Source: an uncultured Flavobacteriaceae bacterium (GTDB taxonomy: Bacteria > Bacteroidota > Bacteroidia > Flavobacteriales > Flavobacteriaceae). Taken from it: DNA of 64,000 nt. The DNA lies in NCBI GenBank assembly GCA_905181615.1, contig CAJIYH010000002.1, positions 310,001 to 374,000 of the forward strand, read 5' to 3'. This document shows positions 19,801 through 27,637 of the stretch, one piece after another (the stretch's first letter is position 1; each line of letters begins with the position of its first letter). The notes under the pieces were generated by a model, which saw nothing but the letters and a program-made list of their open reading frames with translations, searched no databases and was not told the DNA's origin. The translations under genes and the position numbers were made by a program.

Positions 19801-22800
19801 CCGTCTGTAAGAGTTAGTCTCATTGTAAAGATTTCATTTGCAGTGGCAGTAACGTTCGAACTAGATAAATTAAAATAGATGTATTCACCACTTATATAAT
19901 TACCGCTGGAATTATTGTAGGAAGGAGTTTGTAGGTTTTGACTTGACGCAACTAATGATCCAGATGTTCCTTCACCTCTATAAACTTTTAAGGAAATTGG
20001 TTGTGGATCACCATTAATAACTGGATTTGCCATTCTCCAAGCTACTTTGGAGAGGATTCCAGTTTCACTAACTGTAAATGATTGCCATTGATCAGTTCCC
20101 CCTGCACTAGAACCACTTGTTGAATTAAATTGATTTAAAGTTTCCAAACCATAAGAAGATGGAGTCATTTCTAATGTAGTTTGAGAACTTGTACTTAAAA
20201 TCAAACTAGGAGTTGAACTCATCGACTCACTGAAGTTAGCTGTGATAATTACATTATCACCAAAATTAACTTTATTATCAGTATAATTACTACTGAAGGA
20301 TAAAAGCTGTGGAGGTGAATTATCATTTGATAAAGAGTAGCTTAAATATATATCATCTTCATAATTACCTCCTGAATAGTCATAAATTGAAGAAGATCCT
20401 GAAGGAGATATTCTAAATTCTTCATTACCAGAAAAGTTACCTGTTGATGATGCTGAAAATGAAAATGCTTTATTGTCAGATGAAACTTGAAAAGTTAATG
20501 GTGTACTATTAGTCAGGGCTACTGAATTCTCAGGGTCATAAATTGAAACACTCAAATCTGATGCCTGAAGTGCAGAACTTGCTGAACTATCTCCATATAA
20601 AGGCCATTTAAACGTGATAGAACCAGATACGGATTGTTCATTATAACTAAAGCTGACTAATCCTATGTCATTATTAGAAACTAAAGCTGGATAACCATTA
20701 TTTAGATTTCCAGTGATAATCCAATTATCGTTAAAATCCCAGTTCGCATTAGTAAATGTTTCTTTAGATTTTAATTGTTGATTAGTTTTTCCAGAATCAA
20801 TAGATCCCCCTTGACTTGATAAATTGGATTCGTTAGAATTCCAGAAGTTACTTTGTCCATTGAAAGAAGCTGATGATCCTGCTATTGGACCAATATTATT
20901 TGTAGTACCTGAAACAGTTGAGGAAGTGAAACATTTAGATCTATTGCTTGTATCACCATTTGAACTTGTTGCTGAACTACCTACAATTCCACCAGCATAT
21001 CCTGTTAGTGCATAAATACTTCCGATGCTATAGGAATTATCAATTGTAGAACCAGAAGTACTTCCTACAAGACCACCAACATTTGCTTTTCCGGTTACAG
21101 TGCCCTCAAAGTAACTTCGGTTTAATATAGCGCCAGATTGCATTTTACCTGAAATACCGCCAGTATTTTCAAGATTAGAACCTCCACTAAAATCTGAAAC
21201 ATATGCAGTAACTGTTCCGACAAAAGATGAAGTGTCTAAAATAGAATTTGAACCAATTCTTCCTATAAGTCCTCCTACTGTGGTTTGTCCTGTTACTTGC
21301 CCATCATGTACATGATTATTTAAAGATTTATTTGAGGAGCTACCATTTAAAAAATCTCCGATTAATGTTCCAACTCGAACTAAACCTTTAATATTGGAAT
21401 CCTCTAGAGTAATATTTTTTATGATACCTCCATCAACAACACCAAAAAAACCAATATTATTTGAATATACCCTATTTATAGTCAAGTTATTTATAAAATA
21501 ATCTGCTCCGTCATAAACTCCAGTAAAGCTTGTATTAGTATTTCCTATGGGTGTAAATCCTTGACCTGAATCTAGATTAACACTTGAGGATGCATCAATT
21601 TCGGCAGTCTGAATATAATGATATGCCCAACGACTACTATTTTGAGATATCCACCAAAGGTCTGAAAAGGAATCAATTTGAAATGGACTTGCTGAGCTCC
21701 CATCTCCTAAAGAAGGGCTAGAGGTACCAGAATAATTCACCACAGAAATAGGTATATTGTTTATACCAACAGCAACAAAATTATTAGAATCATAAAATTT
21801 ATTACGATATTCATCTATAGTATAATTTCCTGATGGCACTTTTGTTGGATCAATTCCAATCTGAGCTTCATAATAGCCATCATATTGATTACCGCTAACT
21901 AATTGCCAACTGCTTGACTGAATCATTTCTCCGGCTATATCGGGGCTGTATATGTATGGACCTCCTCCTGTTGGGGTAACAACACCCGAAGTGTCTGTAG
22001 CTCTAATACTTACAGTTACAGTTACCAGACCCGAGCTAATATCAACGGAACTTGGTGAGACGGTAAATGATGAAAGTATAGGTGGATCAAATTCATTAGT
22101 TGAACTATTCACCACAGAAATAGGTATATTGTTTATACCAACGGCAACAAAATTATTAGAATCATAAAATTTGTTACGATATTCATCTATAGTATAATTT
22201 CCTGATGGCACTTTTGTTGGATCAATTCCAATCTGAGCTTCATAATAGCCATCATATTGATTACCGCTAACTAATTGCCAACTGCTTGACTGAATCATTT
22301 CTCCGGCTATATCGGGGCTGTATATGTATGGACCTCCTCCTGTTGGGGTAACAACACCCGAAGTGTCTGTAGCTCTAATACTTACAGTTACAGTTACCAG
22401 ACCCGAGCTAATATCAACGGAACTTGGTGAGACGGTAAATGATGAAAGTATAGGTGGATCAAATTCATTAGTTGAACTATTCACCACAGAAATAGGTATA
22501 TTGTTTATACCAACGGCAACAAAATTATTAGAATCATAAAATTTGTTACGATATTCATCTATAGTATAATTTCCTGATGGCACTTTTGTTGGATCAATTC
22601 CAATCTGAGCTTCATAATAGCCATCATATTGATTACCGCTAACTAATTGCCAACTGCTTGACTGAATCATTTCTCCGGCTATATCGGGGCTGTATATGTA
22701 TGGACCTCCTCCTGTTGGGGTAACAACACCCGAAGTGTCTGTAGCTCTAATACTTACAGTTACAGTTACCAGACCCGAGCTAATATCAACGGAACTTGGT

Positions 22801-22907
22801 GAGACGGTAAATGATGAAAGTATAGGTGCTTGTATGTCCTGGCTGAAACCCTCGTGAGTATAAAAATTAATTAAAATTAAAAACGTGAATAATAGCCTAT
22901 AATTCAT
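12825..22907 (-). CDS. Giant modular T9SS-secreted surface protein A
   Basis: 3360 residues from ATG 22907 ([12 protein letters not shown]...); an in-frame ATG at 22943 would add 12 residues before the signal peptide. Modules in order: signal peptide (1-23); three nearly identical 124-residue beta repeats (about 28-397); GLUG-type beta-helix repeats (about 400-715); Ig-like domain with a jelly-roll insert (about 919-1069); ten 25-residue BspA-like/DUF285 repeats (about 1174-1417); further Ig-like domains with a jelly-roll insert (about 1694-1827) and a C-type-lectin-like insert (about 1931-2072); thirteen thrombospondin type-3 calcium-binding repeats (about 2359-2809); a cadherin-like domain; and a C-terminal T9SS sorting domain (about 3285-3360, [12 protein letters not shown] ... 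[10 protein letters not shown]). Probably a cell-surface adhesin. The last 327 residues are identical to those of the second giant protein. A lipoprotein is coupled downstream. Confidence 0.92.
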   Translation of the reverse strand: MNYRLLFTFLILINFYTHEGFSQDIQAPILSSFTVSPSSVDISSGLVTVTVSIRATDTSGVVTPTGGGPYIYSPDIAGEMIQSSSWQLVSGNQYDGYYEAQIGIDPTKVPSGNYTIDEYRNKFYDSNNFVAVGINNIPISVVNSSTNEFDPPILSSFTVSPSSVDISSGLVTVTVSIRATDTSGVVTPTGGGPYIYSPDIAGEMIQSSSWQLVSGNQYDGYYEAQIGIDPTKVPSGNYTIDEYRNKFYDSNNFVAVGINNIPISVVNSSTNEFDPPILSSFTVSPSSVDISSGLVTVTVSIRATDTSGVVTPTGGGPYIYSPDIAGEMIQSSSWQLVSGNQYDGYYEAQIGIDPTKVPSGNYTIDEYRNKFYDSNNFVAVGINNIPISVVNYSGTSSPSLGDGSSASPFQIDSFSDLWWISQNSSRWAYHYIQTAEIDASSSVNLDSGQGFTPIGNTNTSFTGVYDGADYFINNLTINRVYSNNIGFFGVVDGGIIKNITLEDSNIKGLVRVGTLIGDFLNGSSSNKSLNNHVHDGQVTGQTTVGGLIGRIGSNSILDTSSFVGTVTAYVSDFSGGSNLENTGGISGKMQSGAILNRSYFEGTVTGKANVGGLVGSTSGSTIDNSYSIGSIYALTGYAGGIVGSSATSSNGDTSNRSKCFTSSTVSGTTNNIGPIAGSSASFNGQSNFWNSNESNLSSQGGSIDSGKTNQQLKSKETFTNANWDFNDNWIITGNLNNGYPALVSNNDIGLVSFSYNEQSVSGSITFKWPLYGDSSASSALQASDLSVSIYDPENSVALTNSTPLTFQVSSDNKAFSFSASSTGNFSGNEEFRISPSGSSSIYDYSGGNYEDDIYLSYSLSNDNSPPQLLSFSSNYTDNKVNFGDNVIITANFSESMSSTPSLILSTSSQTTLEMTPSSYGLETLNQFNSTSGSSAGGTDQWQSFTVSETGILSKVAWRMANPVINGDPQPISLKVYRGEGTSGSLVASSQNLQTPSYNNSSGNYISGEYIYFNLSSSNVTATANEIFTMRLTLTDGNQNVGFLSLSTNNSYSGGRGSNDSSWDYLFKTFISPTSTGTKNWFYNWTVPSSTNTIVTATVSGTDLSGNIYSGSDSITFSISQISLASNGVTIQCDSANVSDTTIINGTTYIVVDEQSLRSRVANDADLTCVCTSKVTDMSQLLKDKSNFNQDISHWDTSNVTTMQQMFESASAFNQDIGSWTVSNVTLMNGMFSGATAFNQNIANWDTSEVTLMNSMFQGANSFNQDIGSWTTSSVTNMDSVFSGASSFNQDIGNWNTSNVTNMTKMFRATPFNQNIGNWNVSNVTTMEDLFQSAVNFNQDISGWYVSNVTNMANMFKYARSFNQDISGWDVSSVTTMAVMFFEADNFNQDIGNWNTTNVTDMYSMFNSADDFNQDLTGWCVSNISSEPSVFASGSALTNSNKPLWSTCPGPSVILSHSLPSLRNNSANSSETIIINAQFSQAMSASPTISISGGVVSNQIMSSTSSLSWYYSFNTSTVTSSISSVSITVSGSSTLGKIYTGTDSLEILVDRDAPSISEIVYNSSTGKIEVTFNESVYKSFSSSLGTDTLTTSNFSLNIQGGSASLNSITPSSITTSGSTYYLGVDISGSSSGSEKIYVNNTSSYPIYDLVGNILSYPNNTYFINLIDNVSPYITLSQLNNENNNVGIIFNENILGGVNTQFNSSTASFTTYSIPTKQTNVSSWEPWTYDFDLNVPDGYVITRTEFSFDAVDQGWGGSNLNATIKLNSTFIDRAKLTHSVQSFTASNSTSYSDFNYNGTNTLYFYFIGYTGWSSTTTNGILKVYYNPVDVSINDFGLSISGGNATLSASNPSSVVFTENKIVNLTIPIQGTPNGQEILSVNLNSNSLFDTAGNTVTNTTSSFTLNSKEVSQITSTTLSSTNTKVLVTFSKELNTFSNWNGGEPNNANSQEEHLGVFLDNGKWNDHFGNNFHNLIESNQIIGSIEGYDNIGYFNGHSYFKSQSKSTWIEASSIASSSNTYLAIIDSSEETDFVKNNTSGDFWMGLYQDLNDSNYSEPSGGWKWVNGNYSNMSNGLNLNGFNLSISGGTASLTSTIPISVSQNNEYSYFIELPLSGDVSGEEVVTIGIVTNTLFDSDYNSLDTAQTSNTIQLVDTTKPNIFLSASVTDTIIRGNENITFTASSSDVLISAPILTITNQSSQTMTALNPSNSTYLWEYSWTVPSDVNEIITLGVNGFDIAGNTSIVSSETSITYTIDNIAPFIEEITMVNDSIVKLRFNEIPLISSTSTYLLDESYFNLSTQGSTTLTNSSPIGIIQIEKEIELEFKLNGKPENGQLLTIQLSNSIFDIAGNSTSTFYNNNTIELIPDSDQDGVRDEIDVCPGTAAGEKVDVNGCSYGQRDEDKDGVINKNDKCADTPKGESVDQKGCSKLQNDVDEDGVLNEKDLCPETELGAVVNENGCAQIQIDEDLDGVLNVDDECLGSKPNVKVDENGCAKVQKDEDLDGILDLDDQCPKTIIGEKVDEFGCSQAQKDVDLDGVKNEDDLCPDTPLGEIVDEFGCSQKDTEEQEENKDDDQDGVPNTLDRCNDTPLGADVDQSGCTVVELEQVAVYDEDYDGVPDTIDSCPGTEKGKLVNEFGCSLSEIDTDFDKVMDDVDLCPDTPLAEKVNEYGCSESQLKDDFDLDGVENEKDLCDDTPIGEKVNEFGCTELQIELDKDLDGVLDEVDKCLNTELGLEVNEDGCNEKQLDDDFDGVENQFDRCPETEAGDQVDENGCSEDQLDLDDDGDGVKNKKDLCGGTPKGTAIDGNGCPYNPPTIYSNQFERIETKNIDMDLPVNDQLGKIITFDNNPILNNGNDQIGLSIIPGNDSEYFKLVDDRIYLIRPIDFEDKKLLSVQIRAINNRGISAYGIIKLKVLDIPNTYAFSPFSMSVFGVSDGGRSSKVDHTRYYNPNVVKGVGKWKIKKKISGGADASLFTIRSPEVQKNGEGESDDYLDFIVPPDFENPQDHNQDNIYEVEVVNVNTEDGDTNVPVVVTQNNLVVPEGNTTAIQLQTVAASPLDDTDGDGIVDILDNSPLVSNPDQLDSDGDGVGDVSDDADHDGVWNPFDNCADTPYGSLVDNSGCLIFYLPPNNFSISKTEKCRDTNSISLSVEDASITYQINISGAVNQTQTLSSSNWSLDNLSQGSYSICVTVDGVNASEFERCFDVTINEPQPLSVYSTSNKSDQTVSYKLNGGQNYSITHNGITKQTTASEYTVCLDKGVNTVSITTGIACQGIFEQSYFNSDTVVTAPNPFNESLAVFVGGEELNANIELYSNDGRTILVKQYSLTPTERTIYIDTSSLISGSYIVQVSNASVNQSQIVIKE
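14480..15835 (-). repeat. Thirteen thrombospondin type-3 repeats in protein A
   Basis: Thirteen units of about 33-40 residues with the pattern D-x-D-x-DGV, D-x-CP-x-T, V(D/N)-x-x-GC. Aspartates bind calcium, and each unit has a Cys pair. The array forms a stiff calcium-dependent stalk before the C-terminal modules, as in OmpA-type and T9SS surface proteins. Confidence 0.93.
16690..17115 (-). other. C-type-lectin-like module with halves in reversed order, inside an Ig-like domain
   Basis: Residues about 1931-2072 of protein A. The first part, [17 protein letters not shown] ... NGKWND, matches the usual second half of a C-type-lectin fold. The second part, GHSYFKSQ, then [24 protein letters not shown] and GGWKWVNG, matches the usual first half. 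Before it stands [12 protein letters not shown] and after it [14 protein letters not shown], which together form one Ig-like domain when compared with its sisters in the protein. Confidence 0.65.
17425..17825 (-). other. Jelly-roll-like module inserted in an Ig-like domain
   Basis: Residues about 1694-1827 of protein A. The insert contains [40 protein letters not shown] and [13 protein letters not shown], a beta-rich carbohydrate-binding-like sequence. It separates [10 protein letters not shown] from [15 protein letters not shown], which are contiguous in the sister Ig-like domains. Confidence 0.55.
18655..19385 (-). repeat. Ten 75-bp BspA-like (DUF285) repeats in protein A
   Basis: Ten 25-residue units with the pattern M-x-x-MF-x-x-A-x-x-FNQDI-x-x-W-(D/N)-x-SNVT. 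This leucine-rich-like repeat is common in bacterial surface proteins. A Cys-containing lead-in ([19 protein letters not shown]) precedes it. The DNA units differ by several bases, so they are older than the 372-bp repeats of the same gene. Confidence 0.92.
19700..20150 (-). other. Second jelly-roll-like insert in an Ig-like domain of protein A
   Basis: Residues about 919-1069. The insert carries [57 protein letters not shown] and [15 protein letters not shown], typical of secreted jelly-roll modules. It splits LEMTPSSYG from [15 protein letters not shown], which are close together in a sister domain ([20 protein letters not shown]). Confidence 0.55.
20900..21450 (-). repeat. GLUG-type beta-helix repeats in protein A
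   Basis: Several units of about 25-35 residues with the motif VGGLIG / ANVGGLVG / TGYAGGIVG alternating with N- or D-S-x-S(F/Y)-x-G-x-V. GLUG repeats occur in secreted adhesins and peptidases. They follow a segment typical of these domains ([17 protein letters not shown]). Confidence 0.85.
21735..22828 (-). repeat. Three nearly identical 372-bp tandem repeats at the start of protein A
   Basis: Three copies with period 372 bases (124 codons, in frame); the copy nearest the C-terminus is partial at its edge, giving 1094 bases. The two N-terminal copies look identical and the third has at least two single-base differences. Each encodes a beta-sandwich unit ([19 protein letters not shown] ... 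[10 protein letters not shown]). The high identity points to recent amplification or continuing recombination. Confidence 0.95.
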
Positions 22908-23023
22908 GATGTAAATATACAAAATATACTGTTCATAAATCATGCCAATAACTTATGAATCACAAAAACGCATATTATTTATAAAATATACATAAATTTA
23001 GAGTACAATTAAAATCTCCTACA

Positions 23024-24592
23024 ATGAAAATTTCCTTTTCTTTTATACTAGCTTTTGTGTCTATGTTGATTTTTCAGCCAATTATAGCACAAGAATTAAG
23101 TGCCGAGGGTCCTTTCGATCAATTGATTATAAGAGGGGTAACCCTAATTAATGGAAATGGAGCACCACCTATTGGTCCTGTTGATGTTGTTGTTAAGCAG
23201 AATGTAATAACCCAAGTTAGGGTAGTGGGGTATCCTGGAGTTGAGATAAACGAAAATAGGAGACCTAAATTAGATGAAGGTGGAAAAGAAATTGATGCTC
23301 ATGGGATGTATTTACTTCCAGGGTTTATAGATATGCATGGTCATATTGGAGGTACTTCTCAAGGTGCCGATTGGGATTATGTTTTTAGACTTTGGCTAGC
23401 TCATGGAGTTACTACGGTTCGAGAGCCCAGTGGTAGGAGTAGAGATTGGACTTTAGATCTGAAGAGAAAAAGTGCTAAAAATGAAATAATAGCTCCTCGT
23501 ATTGTTCAGTATACAGGTTTTGGATCTGGCTCTAAAACTCCAATTGTAACTCAAGATCAAGCAAGAGAGTGGGTGCGTCAAAACGCAAAAGCGGGTTCAG
23601 ACGGAATTAAATTTTTTGGAGCAGCTCCTGAAATTATGGAAGCCGCTCTTGACGAAAATAATAAATTAGGTTTAGGATCTGCTTGTCACCATGCACAATT
23701 AAGTGTTGCCCGTTGGAATGTTTTGCATTCTGCAAGAGCAGGATTAACCTCTATGGAGCACTGGTACGGATTACCCGAAGCTCTTTTTGAAGACCGTACT
23801 GTTCAAAATTATCCTTTGGACTATAACTATCAAAACGAACAACATCGTTTTGAACAAGCAGGTAAATTATGGGAACAAGCAGCAAAACCATATTCTGATC
23901 ACTGGAATCTAGTAATGGAAGAATTGTTAGCTCTTGATTTCACTCTAGACCCGACTTTCAATATTTATGAAGCAAGTCGTGATTTACATCGTTCTAGAAG
24001 AGCTGAATGGCATGAAGATTATACCCTGCCAAGCCTATGGCGTTTTTACCAACCTAGTAAAATTTCACACGGATCATACTGGCATTTTTGGGGAACAGAA
24101 CAGGAGGTTTCTTGGAAAAAGAATTATAATTTATGGATGACCTTTGTTAATGAATATAAAAACAGAGGTGGTCGTGTAACCACAGGATCAGATTCTGGAT
24201 TTATCTTTCAGCTTTACGGTTTTGCCTATATAAGAGAATTGGAATTGCTTCGTGAGGCAGGTTTTCACCCGCTCGAAGTTATTCGCTCCGCAACACTGAA
24301 CGGTGCAGAAGCCCTAAAGATGGATGACTTAATAGGTTCTATTGAAGTAGGGAAACTTGCTGACATGATTTTGGTGGACGCAAATCCACTTGAAAATCTT
24401 AAAGTTTTATATGGAACAGGAGCAATTAAATTAACCGAAGACAACGAAGTAGTTCGAGTAGGTGGAGTTAAGTATACTATAAGCGACGGTGTAATCTATA
24501 ATTCAAAAGTATTGTTAAACGAGGTTAAGCATATGGTAGATAAAGCTAAGTCCGAAGAAAACTTTACCCTCAAGCAACCGGGAATTAAATAA
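23024..24592 (+). CDS. Secreted amidohydrolase-superfamily enzyme
   Basis: 522 residues with a signal peptide (about 1-22, ending IIAQE). It has the composite-domain N-terminus of imidazolonepropionase-like amidohydrolases (LIIRGVTLINGNGAPPIGPV), the metal-binding HxH motif in FIDMHGHIGG (about 105), candidate ligands HHAQ and EHW, and the conserved Asp in TTGSDSGF (about 390). The C-terminus ATLNGAEALKMDDLIGSIEVGKLADMILVDANP is typical. It should hydrolyse an amide or lactam-like bond in the periplasm or outside the cell; the substrate is unknown. It is divergent from protein A and convergent with a TetR gene. A role in the neighbouring catabolic island is possible but unproven. Confidence 0.88.
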   Translation: MKISFSFILAFVSMLIFQPIIAQELSAEGPFDQLIIRGVTLINGNGAPPIGPVDVVVKQNVITQVRVVGYPGVEINENRRPKLDEGGKEIDAHGMYLLPGFIDMHGHIGGTSQGADWDYVFRLWLAHGVTTVREPSGRSRDWTLDLKRKSAKNEIIAPRIVQYTGFGSGSKTPIVTQDQAREWVRQNAKAGSDGIKFFGAAPEIMEAALDENNKLGLGSACHHAQLSVARWNVLHSARAGLTSMEHWYGLPEALFEDRTVQNYPLDYNYQNEQHRFEQAGKLWEQAAKPYSDHWNLVMEELLALDFTLDPTFNIYEASRDLHRSRRAEWHEDYTLPSLWRFYQPSKISHGSYWHFWGTEQEVSWKKNYNLWMTFVNEYKNRGGRVTTGSDSGFIFQLYGFAYIRELELLREAGFHPLEVIRSATLNGAEALKMDDLIGSIEVGKLADMILVDANPLENLKVLYGTGAIKLTEDNEVVRVGGVKYTISDGVIYNSKVLLNEVKHMVDKAKSEENFTLKQPGIK

Positions 24593-24634
24593 AGATAAAA
24601 CCCTCTTTTATAATTTTAAAACATTAAAATGTTT

Positions 24635-25171
24635 CTAATTTAAATTACGTTTATTCAGCTGGTATTTTTTAAGCATCAAATTAAGTAAAGGTTCAATCTC
24701 GTATTGTTTATTTAATAACATCGCAAGGAGCATTCCGTTTAAACTGTTCAGCAGTAGTTCCGCTTCCATTTCTGCATGAGCAAACCCTAAGCCTTTAAAT
24801 GCTTTTGTGACTTTATCTTCTATAACATCTGCTAAACTCTCGTCCGCTAACTCACTTTGAAATTTTATTCCAAGAATTAACTTCCATAAAGCGTAATCTT
24901 TAAAGGGTATTTTTGTTAAACTCAGAATAGTCAGTCGTAAAACATCTTTAGGTTGAGTTAAATCAATTATTTCTTGAGCTAATATTCTAACTTTGTCAGC
25001 TGCAAGCTTTTTTAAGGCTTTGACTAAACCTTCTTTACTTTGGTAATGTCTAAATAGAAGCCCCTCTGATACACCAGCTTCATTTGCAATTGATTTAGTA
25101 GTGGTGCCAACAACCCCGTTTTTTGCAAATAACTCCAAAGAGATTTCAAGTATAAGTTGTTTACGATTCAT
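24635..25171 (-). CDS. TetR-family transcriptional regulator (left end of catabolic island)
   Basis: 178 residues. The N-terminal helix-turn-helix (about 1-50) has RKQLILEISLELFAKNGVVG followed by TTKSIANEAGVSEGLLFRHY, a clear TetR signature. The C-terminal ligand domain is variable, as usual. The gene lies 97 bases downstream of the acyl-CoA dehydrogenase gene, with an intrinsic terminator between them, so it probably has its own promoter. By position it may repress the island in response to an acyl-CoA or the substrate. Confidence 0.9.
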   Translation of the reverse strand: MNRKQLILEISLELFAKNGVVGTTTKSIANEAGVSEGLLFRHYQSKEGLVKALKKLAADKVRILAQEIIDLTQPKDVLRLTILSLTKIPFKDYALWKLILGIKFQSELADESLADVIEDKVTKAFKGLGFAHAEMEAELLLNSLNGMLLAMLLNKQYEIEPLLNLMLKKYQLNKRNLN

Positions 25172-25225
25172 AAGTGATTAATCACATACAAATATAAGGT
25201 TTTTATTTTTATTCAAATAAATCAT

Positions 25226-25249
25226 AAAAAAACCGACATAAAGCCGGTT
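25226..25249 (-). terminator. Intrinsic terminator at the end of the main catabolic operon
   Basis: On the minus strand AACCGGC, loop TTTAT, GTCGGTT (7 bp with one G-T pair) is followed by a T run. It lies 20 bases after the stop of the acyl-CoA dehydrogenase gene and before the TetR gene. Confidence 0.8.
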
Positions 25250-25268
25250 AAATTTATTGAGTACTGAA

Positions 25269-26390
25269 CTAATACTTGTTCAAACGTGCAAATCGATCAA
25301 GATGGTAGGAATAATCTCCAAATAAACGTTGTAATACACGTGCTCTTTTAAAATAAAAACCAATATTAACATCATCAGTTACACCAATACCTCCATGCAT
25401 TTGCATGGCCTCATTAGTAACTAATTTAATGGTTTTACCCAATTTTGCTTTGGCTAAACTGGCTAGTTGATCTAAATCTTCTGATTTTTCATCTATAGCT
25501 TGTAATCCTTTTATTACTACACTCTTGCACAATTCTATTTCAGAAAACATTATGGCTGCTCTGTGTTGTAAGGCTTGATAAGTCCCAATTCGTTTTCCAA
25601 ACTGTTCCCGTTCTTTTAAATAGGCTATTGTTTGATCAAAAACCTCAGAAACCATTCCAAGCATTTCGGCTGAAAGACATATACATGCTGTATTCAATAT
25701 TTGATTTAACAGATTAGACCCTTGGCCTGCAGTACTGATACGATTAGCTTCGCTTACTTTTACCTGGTCAAAAGTTACTGAAGCATAAGTCCCTGCATCG
25801 AGTAAAACATCTGTACTAATAGAAATCCCAGCTGTTTTTGCTTCAACTAGAAATAAATTAATTTCGTTATCCTCTGTTTTGGCAACAACAACAAACGCAT
25901 CTGCAGATGCTCCATCAATTATCATTGTTTTTTTACCTGATAGGGTATATTGATTATTCGCCTTCTTAGCAGTTGTTGCAATCGAAGTAGGATCAAAGTA
26001 TGTTTGTTCATCTAGAGCGAAAGCAAAACGTTTAGTCCCATCCATTAGATGAGTAAGCCACGCCGCTTTTAGTTCCTGATTACTAGACTCTGTAAGAGTA
26101 GTTGCTCCCAAAACTATGGAAGAGAATAGAGGAGCTTTAGTTAAGTTTTTACCCATTTCTTCTAAAACCTGTCCAAGTCCAGTATATCCAAATTCAAGAC
26201 CATCAAATTCTTCGGGAATGGTCAGTGCTGTCCAGCCCATTTCAACTAGTTTAGTCCATAAACCTTCATCAAAAGCTCTGTAATTGTCATCACGTAATTC
26301 TCTAAACTGCTCTATTGGAGCATTCATTGCTAAAAATTCGGTTGCAGAATCTCTAAGTAATTTTTGTTCTTCTGTTATAATAAGTGCCAT
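25269..26390 (-). CDS. Acyl-CoA dehydrogenase, probable non-catalytic partner subunit
   Basis: 373 residues with the three-part acyl-CoA dehydrogenase fold: N-terminal helices (ITEEQKLLRDSATEFLAM), middle beta domain, and C-terminal helical FAD domain (REQFGKRIGTYQALQHRAA, then AMQMHGGIGVTDDVNIGFYF). The segment where most family members have the catalytic Glu in EGT/EGG reads RLFGDYSYHLDRF, without that Glu. This resembles one subunit of the two-gene heteromeric dehydrogenases known from steroid side-chain degradation. The partner carrying the Glu is encoded 10 bases upstream. It would take part in alpha-beta desaturation of an acyl-CoA. Substrate unknown. Confidence 0.9.
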   Translation of the reverse strand: MALIITEEQKLLRDSATEFLAMNAPIEQFRELRDDNYRAFDEGLWTKLVEMGWTALTIPEEFDGLEFGYTGLGQVLEEMGKNLTKAPLFSSIVLGATTLTESSNQELKAAWLTHLMDGTKRFAFALDEQTYFDPTSIATTAKKANNQYTLSGKKTMIIDGASADAFVVVAKTEDNEINLFLVEAKTAGISISTDVLLDAGTYASVTFDQVKVSEANRISTAGQGSNLLNQILNTACICLSAEMLGMVSEVFDQTIAYLKEREQFGKRIGTYQALQHRAAIMFSEIELCKSVVIKGLQAIDEKSEDLDQLASLAKAKLGKTIKLVTNEAMQMHGGIGVTDDVNIGFYFKRARVLQRLFGDYSYHLDRFARLNKY

Positions 26391-26400
26391 TGATTTTTTT

Positions 26401-27594
26401 TTAAGAGGGTAAGTTTAAGATTCTTTTCGAAATAATTCCCAGCTGAACTTCAGAGGTGCCTCCTTCAATTGTATTTCCTTTAGATCTACAAAATGTTCGA
26501 ACTACGGAAACCGCGTCTTTATTGTCACTTTCCCATAAAAGCCCATTTGTTCCAGTTATGGACGAAATTAACTCCATCCGAGCTACGTTTTGTTCTGTTC
26601 CATAATATTTGAAAAAGGAAGACAAGGCCCCAGCATTAACTCCTGTTTTTGCCTCATCCGTAATTCGTTGAATGGTCATCTCAAAAACAGCATCATTCAT
26701 CTCTATCTCTGCTATTTCAGATCTTAAGATAGAATCACTTAAAATCCCATCTTTAGAGGGCATGTTTTCTAGTGCAATCTCATGAACGGCTTTTCGAACA
26801 TCAGTTTCACCAACACCACCAATCATCTGTCTTTCGTGGGTTAAAAGATATTTTGCAATGGTCCATCCGTCGTTTAATGTTCCAATCAAATTTTCTTTAG
26901 GCACCTTCACTCCGTCAAAAAATGTTTCACAGAAAGGCGACTTTCCGCTGATTAATTTAATTGGACGAGTACTTACTCCTGCAGACTTCATGTCTATAAG
27001 AAGAAAACTAATTCCGTTGTGTTTAGTAGCTTCAAAATCGGTACGAACTAAACAAAAAATCCAATCTGCTTTGTCTGCATATGATGTCCATACTTTTGAA
27101 CCACTCACTAGATAATGATCGCCTTTATCTTCAGCTTTTGTTTGCAAACCTGCTAAATCACTTCCTGCGTTTGGCTCACTATATCCTTGACACCACCATG
27201 TTTTTCCAGACGTAATATCAGGCAAGAACCTCATTTTTTGTTCTTTATTGGCAAACTGGTGTAAAGCAGGGCCTAACATAGAAATTCCAAAACTAAATAG
27301 AGGTTTTCTACATCCAATTCGAATCATTTCTTGTGTTAGAATATTATTTTCTTCAGGACTTAAACCACCACCACCATATTGTGTATCCCAATAAGGAACA
27401 ATCCATTTTTTTTCGAGCATTTTAGTAAACCAATTTTTCTGGTCTTCACTAGAAAAAGTTGAATTACGTCCACCCCAGTATAAATCAGCAAATTCTTTAG
27501 GAGGAGTTCTCATGCTTGTGGGACAATTTTCTTCCAACCATCTTTTCGTTTCTGATCTAAATTCTTTCAGATCGCTCTTTGTCATCGTTTCCAT
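26401..27594 (-). CDS. Acyl-CoA dehydrogenase, catalytic subunit
   Basis: 397 residues. It contains WCQGYSEPNAGSDLAGLQTK, the FAD/substrate segment of long-chain acyl-CoA dehydrogenases (about 134), a GWTIAKYLLTHER segment, and GNTIEGGTSEVQLGIISKRI near the C-terminus, where the Glu of EGG is the expected catalytic base. It introduces a 2,3-double bond into acyl-CoA and passes electrons to ETF. It is adjacent to the Glu-less paralogue at 25269-26390, as in heteromeric pairs. The start MTKSDLKEF inside METMTKSDL is also possible and would shorten the protein by three residues. Confidence 0.93.
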   Translation of the reverse strand: METMTKSDLKEFRSETKRWLEENCPTSMRTPPKEFADLYWGGRNSTFSSEDQKNWFTKMLEKKWIVPYWDTQYGGGGLSPEENNILTQEMIRIGCRKPLFSFGISMLGPALHQFANKEQKMRFLPDITSGKTWWCQGYSEPNAGSDLAGLQTKAEDKGDHYLVSGSKVWTSYADKADWIFCLVRTDFEATKHNGISFLLIDMKSAGVSTRPIKLISGKSPFCETFFDGVKVPKENLIGTLNDGWTIAKYLLTHERQMIGGVGETDVRKAVHEIALENMPSKDGILSDSILRSEIAEIEMNDAVFEMTIQRITDEAKTGVNAGALSSFFKYYGTEQNVARMELISSITGTNGLLWESDNKDAVSVVRTFCRSKGNTIEGGTSEVQLGIISKRILNLPS

Positions 27595-27637
27595 ACCGTT
27601 GTGTTTTTTTAAAATATGTTTTAAATTTTATTGCTTT

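Noticed and set aside
21952-22539. Two identical 71-codon plus-strand frames
   Set aside because: They are antisense to the 372-bp repeats of giant gene A and exist only because the repeats lack stops on that strand.
21735-22828. Regular repeats that might suggest a CRISPR array
   Set aside because: Units are 372 bases, in frame and protein-coding, with no short repeat/spacer structure.
24618-24634. AAACATT/AATGTTT hairpin after the amidohydrolase gene
   Set aside because: The stem is A/T only with a two-base loop and no T run, too weak to call a terminator.
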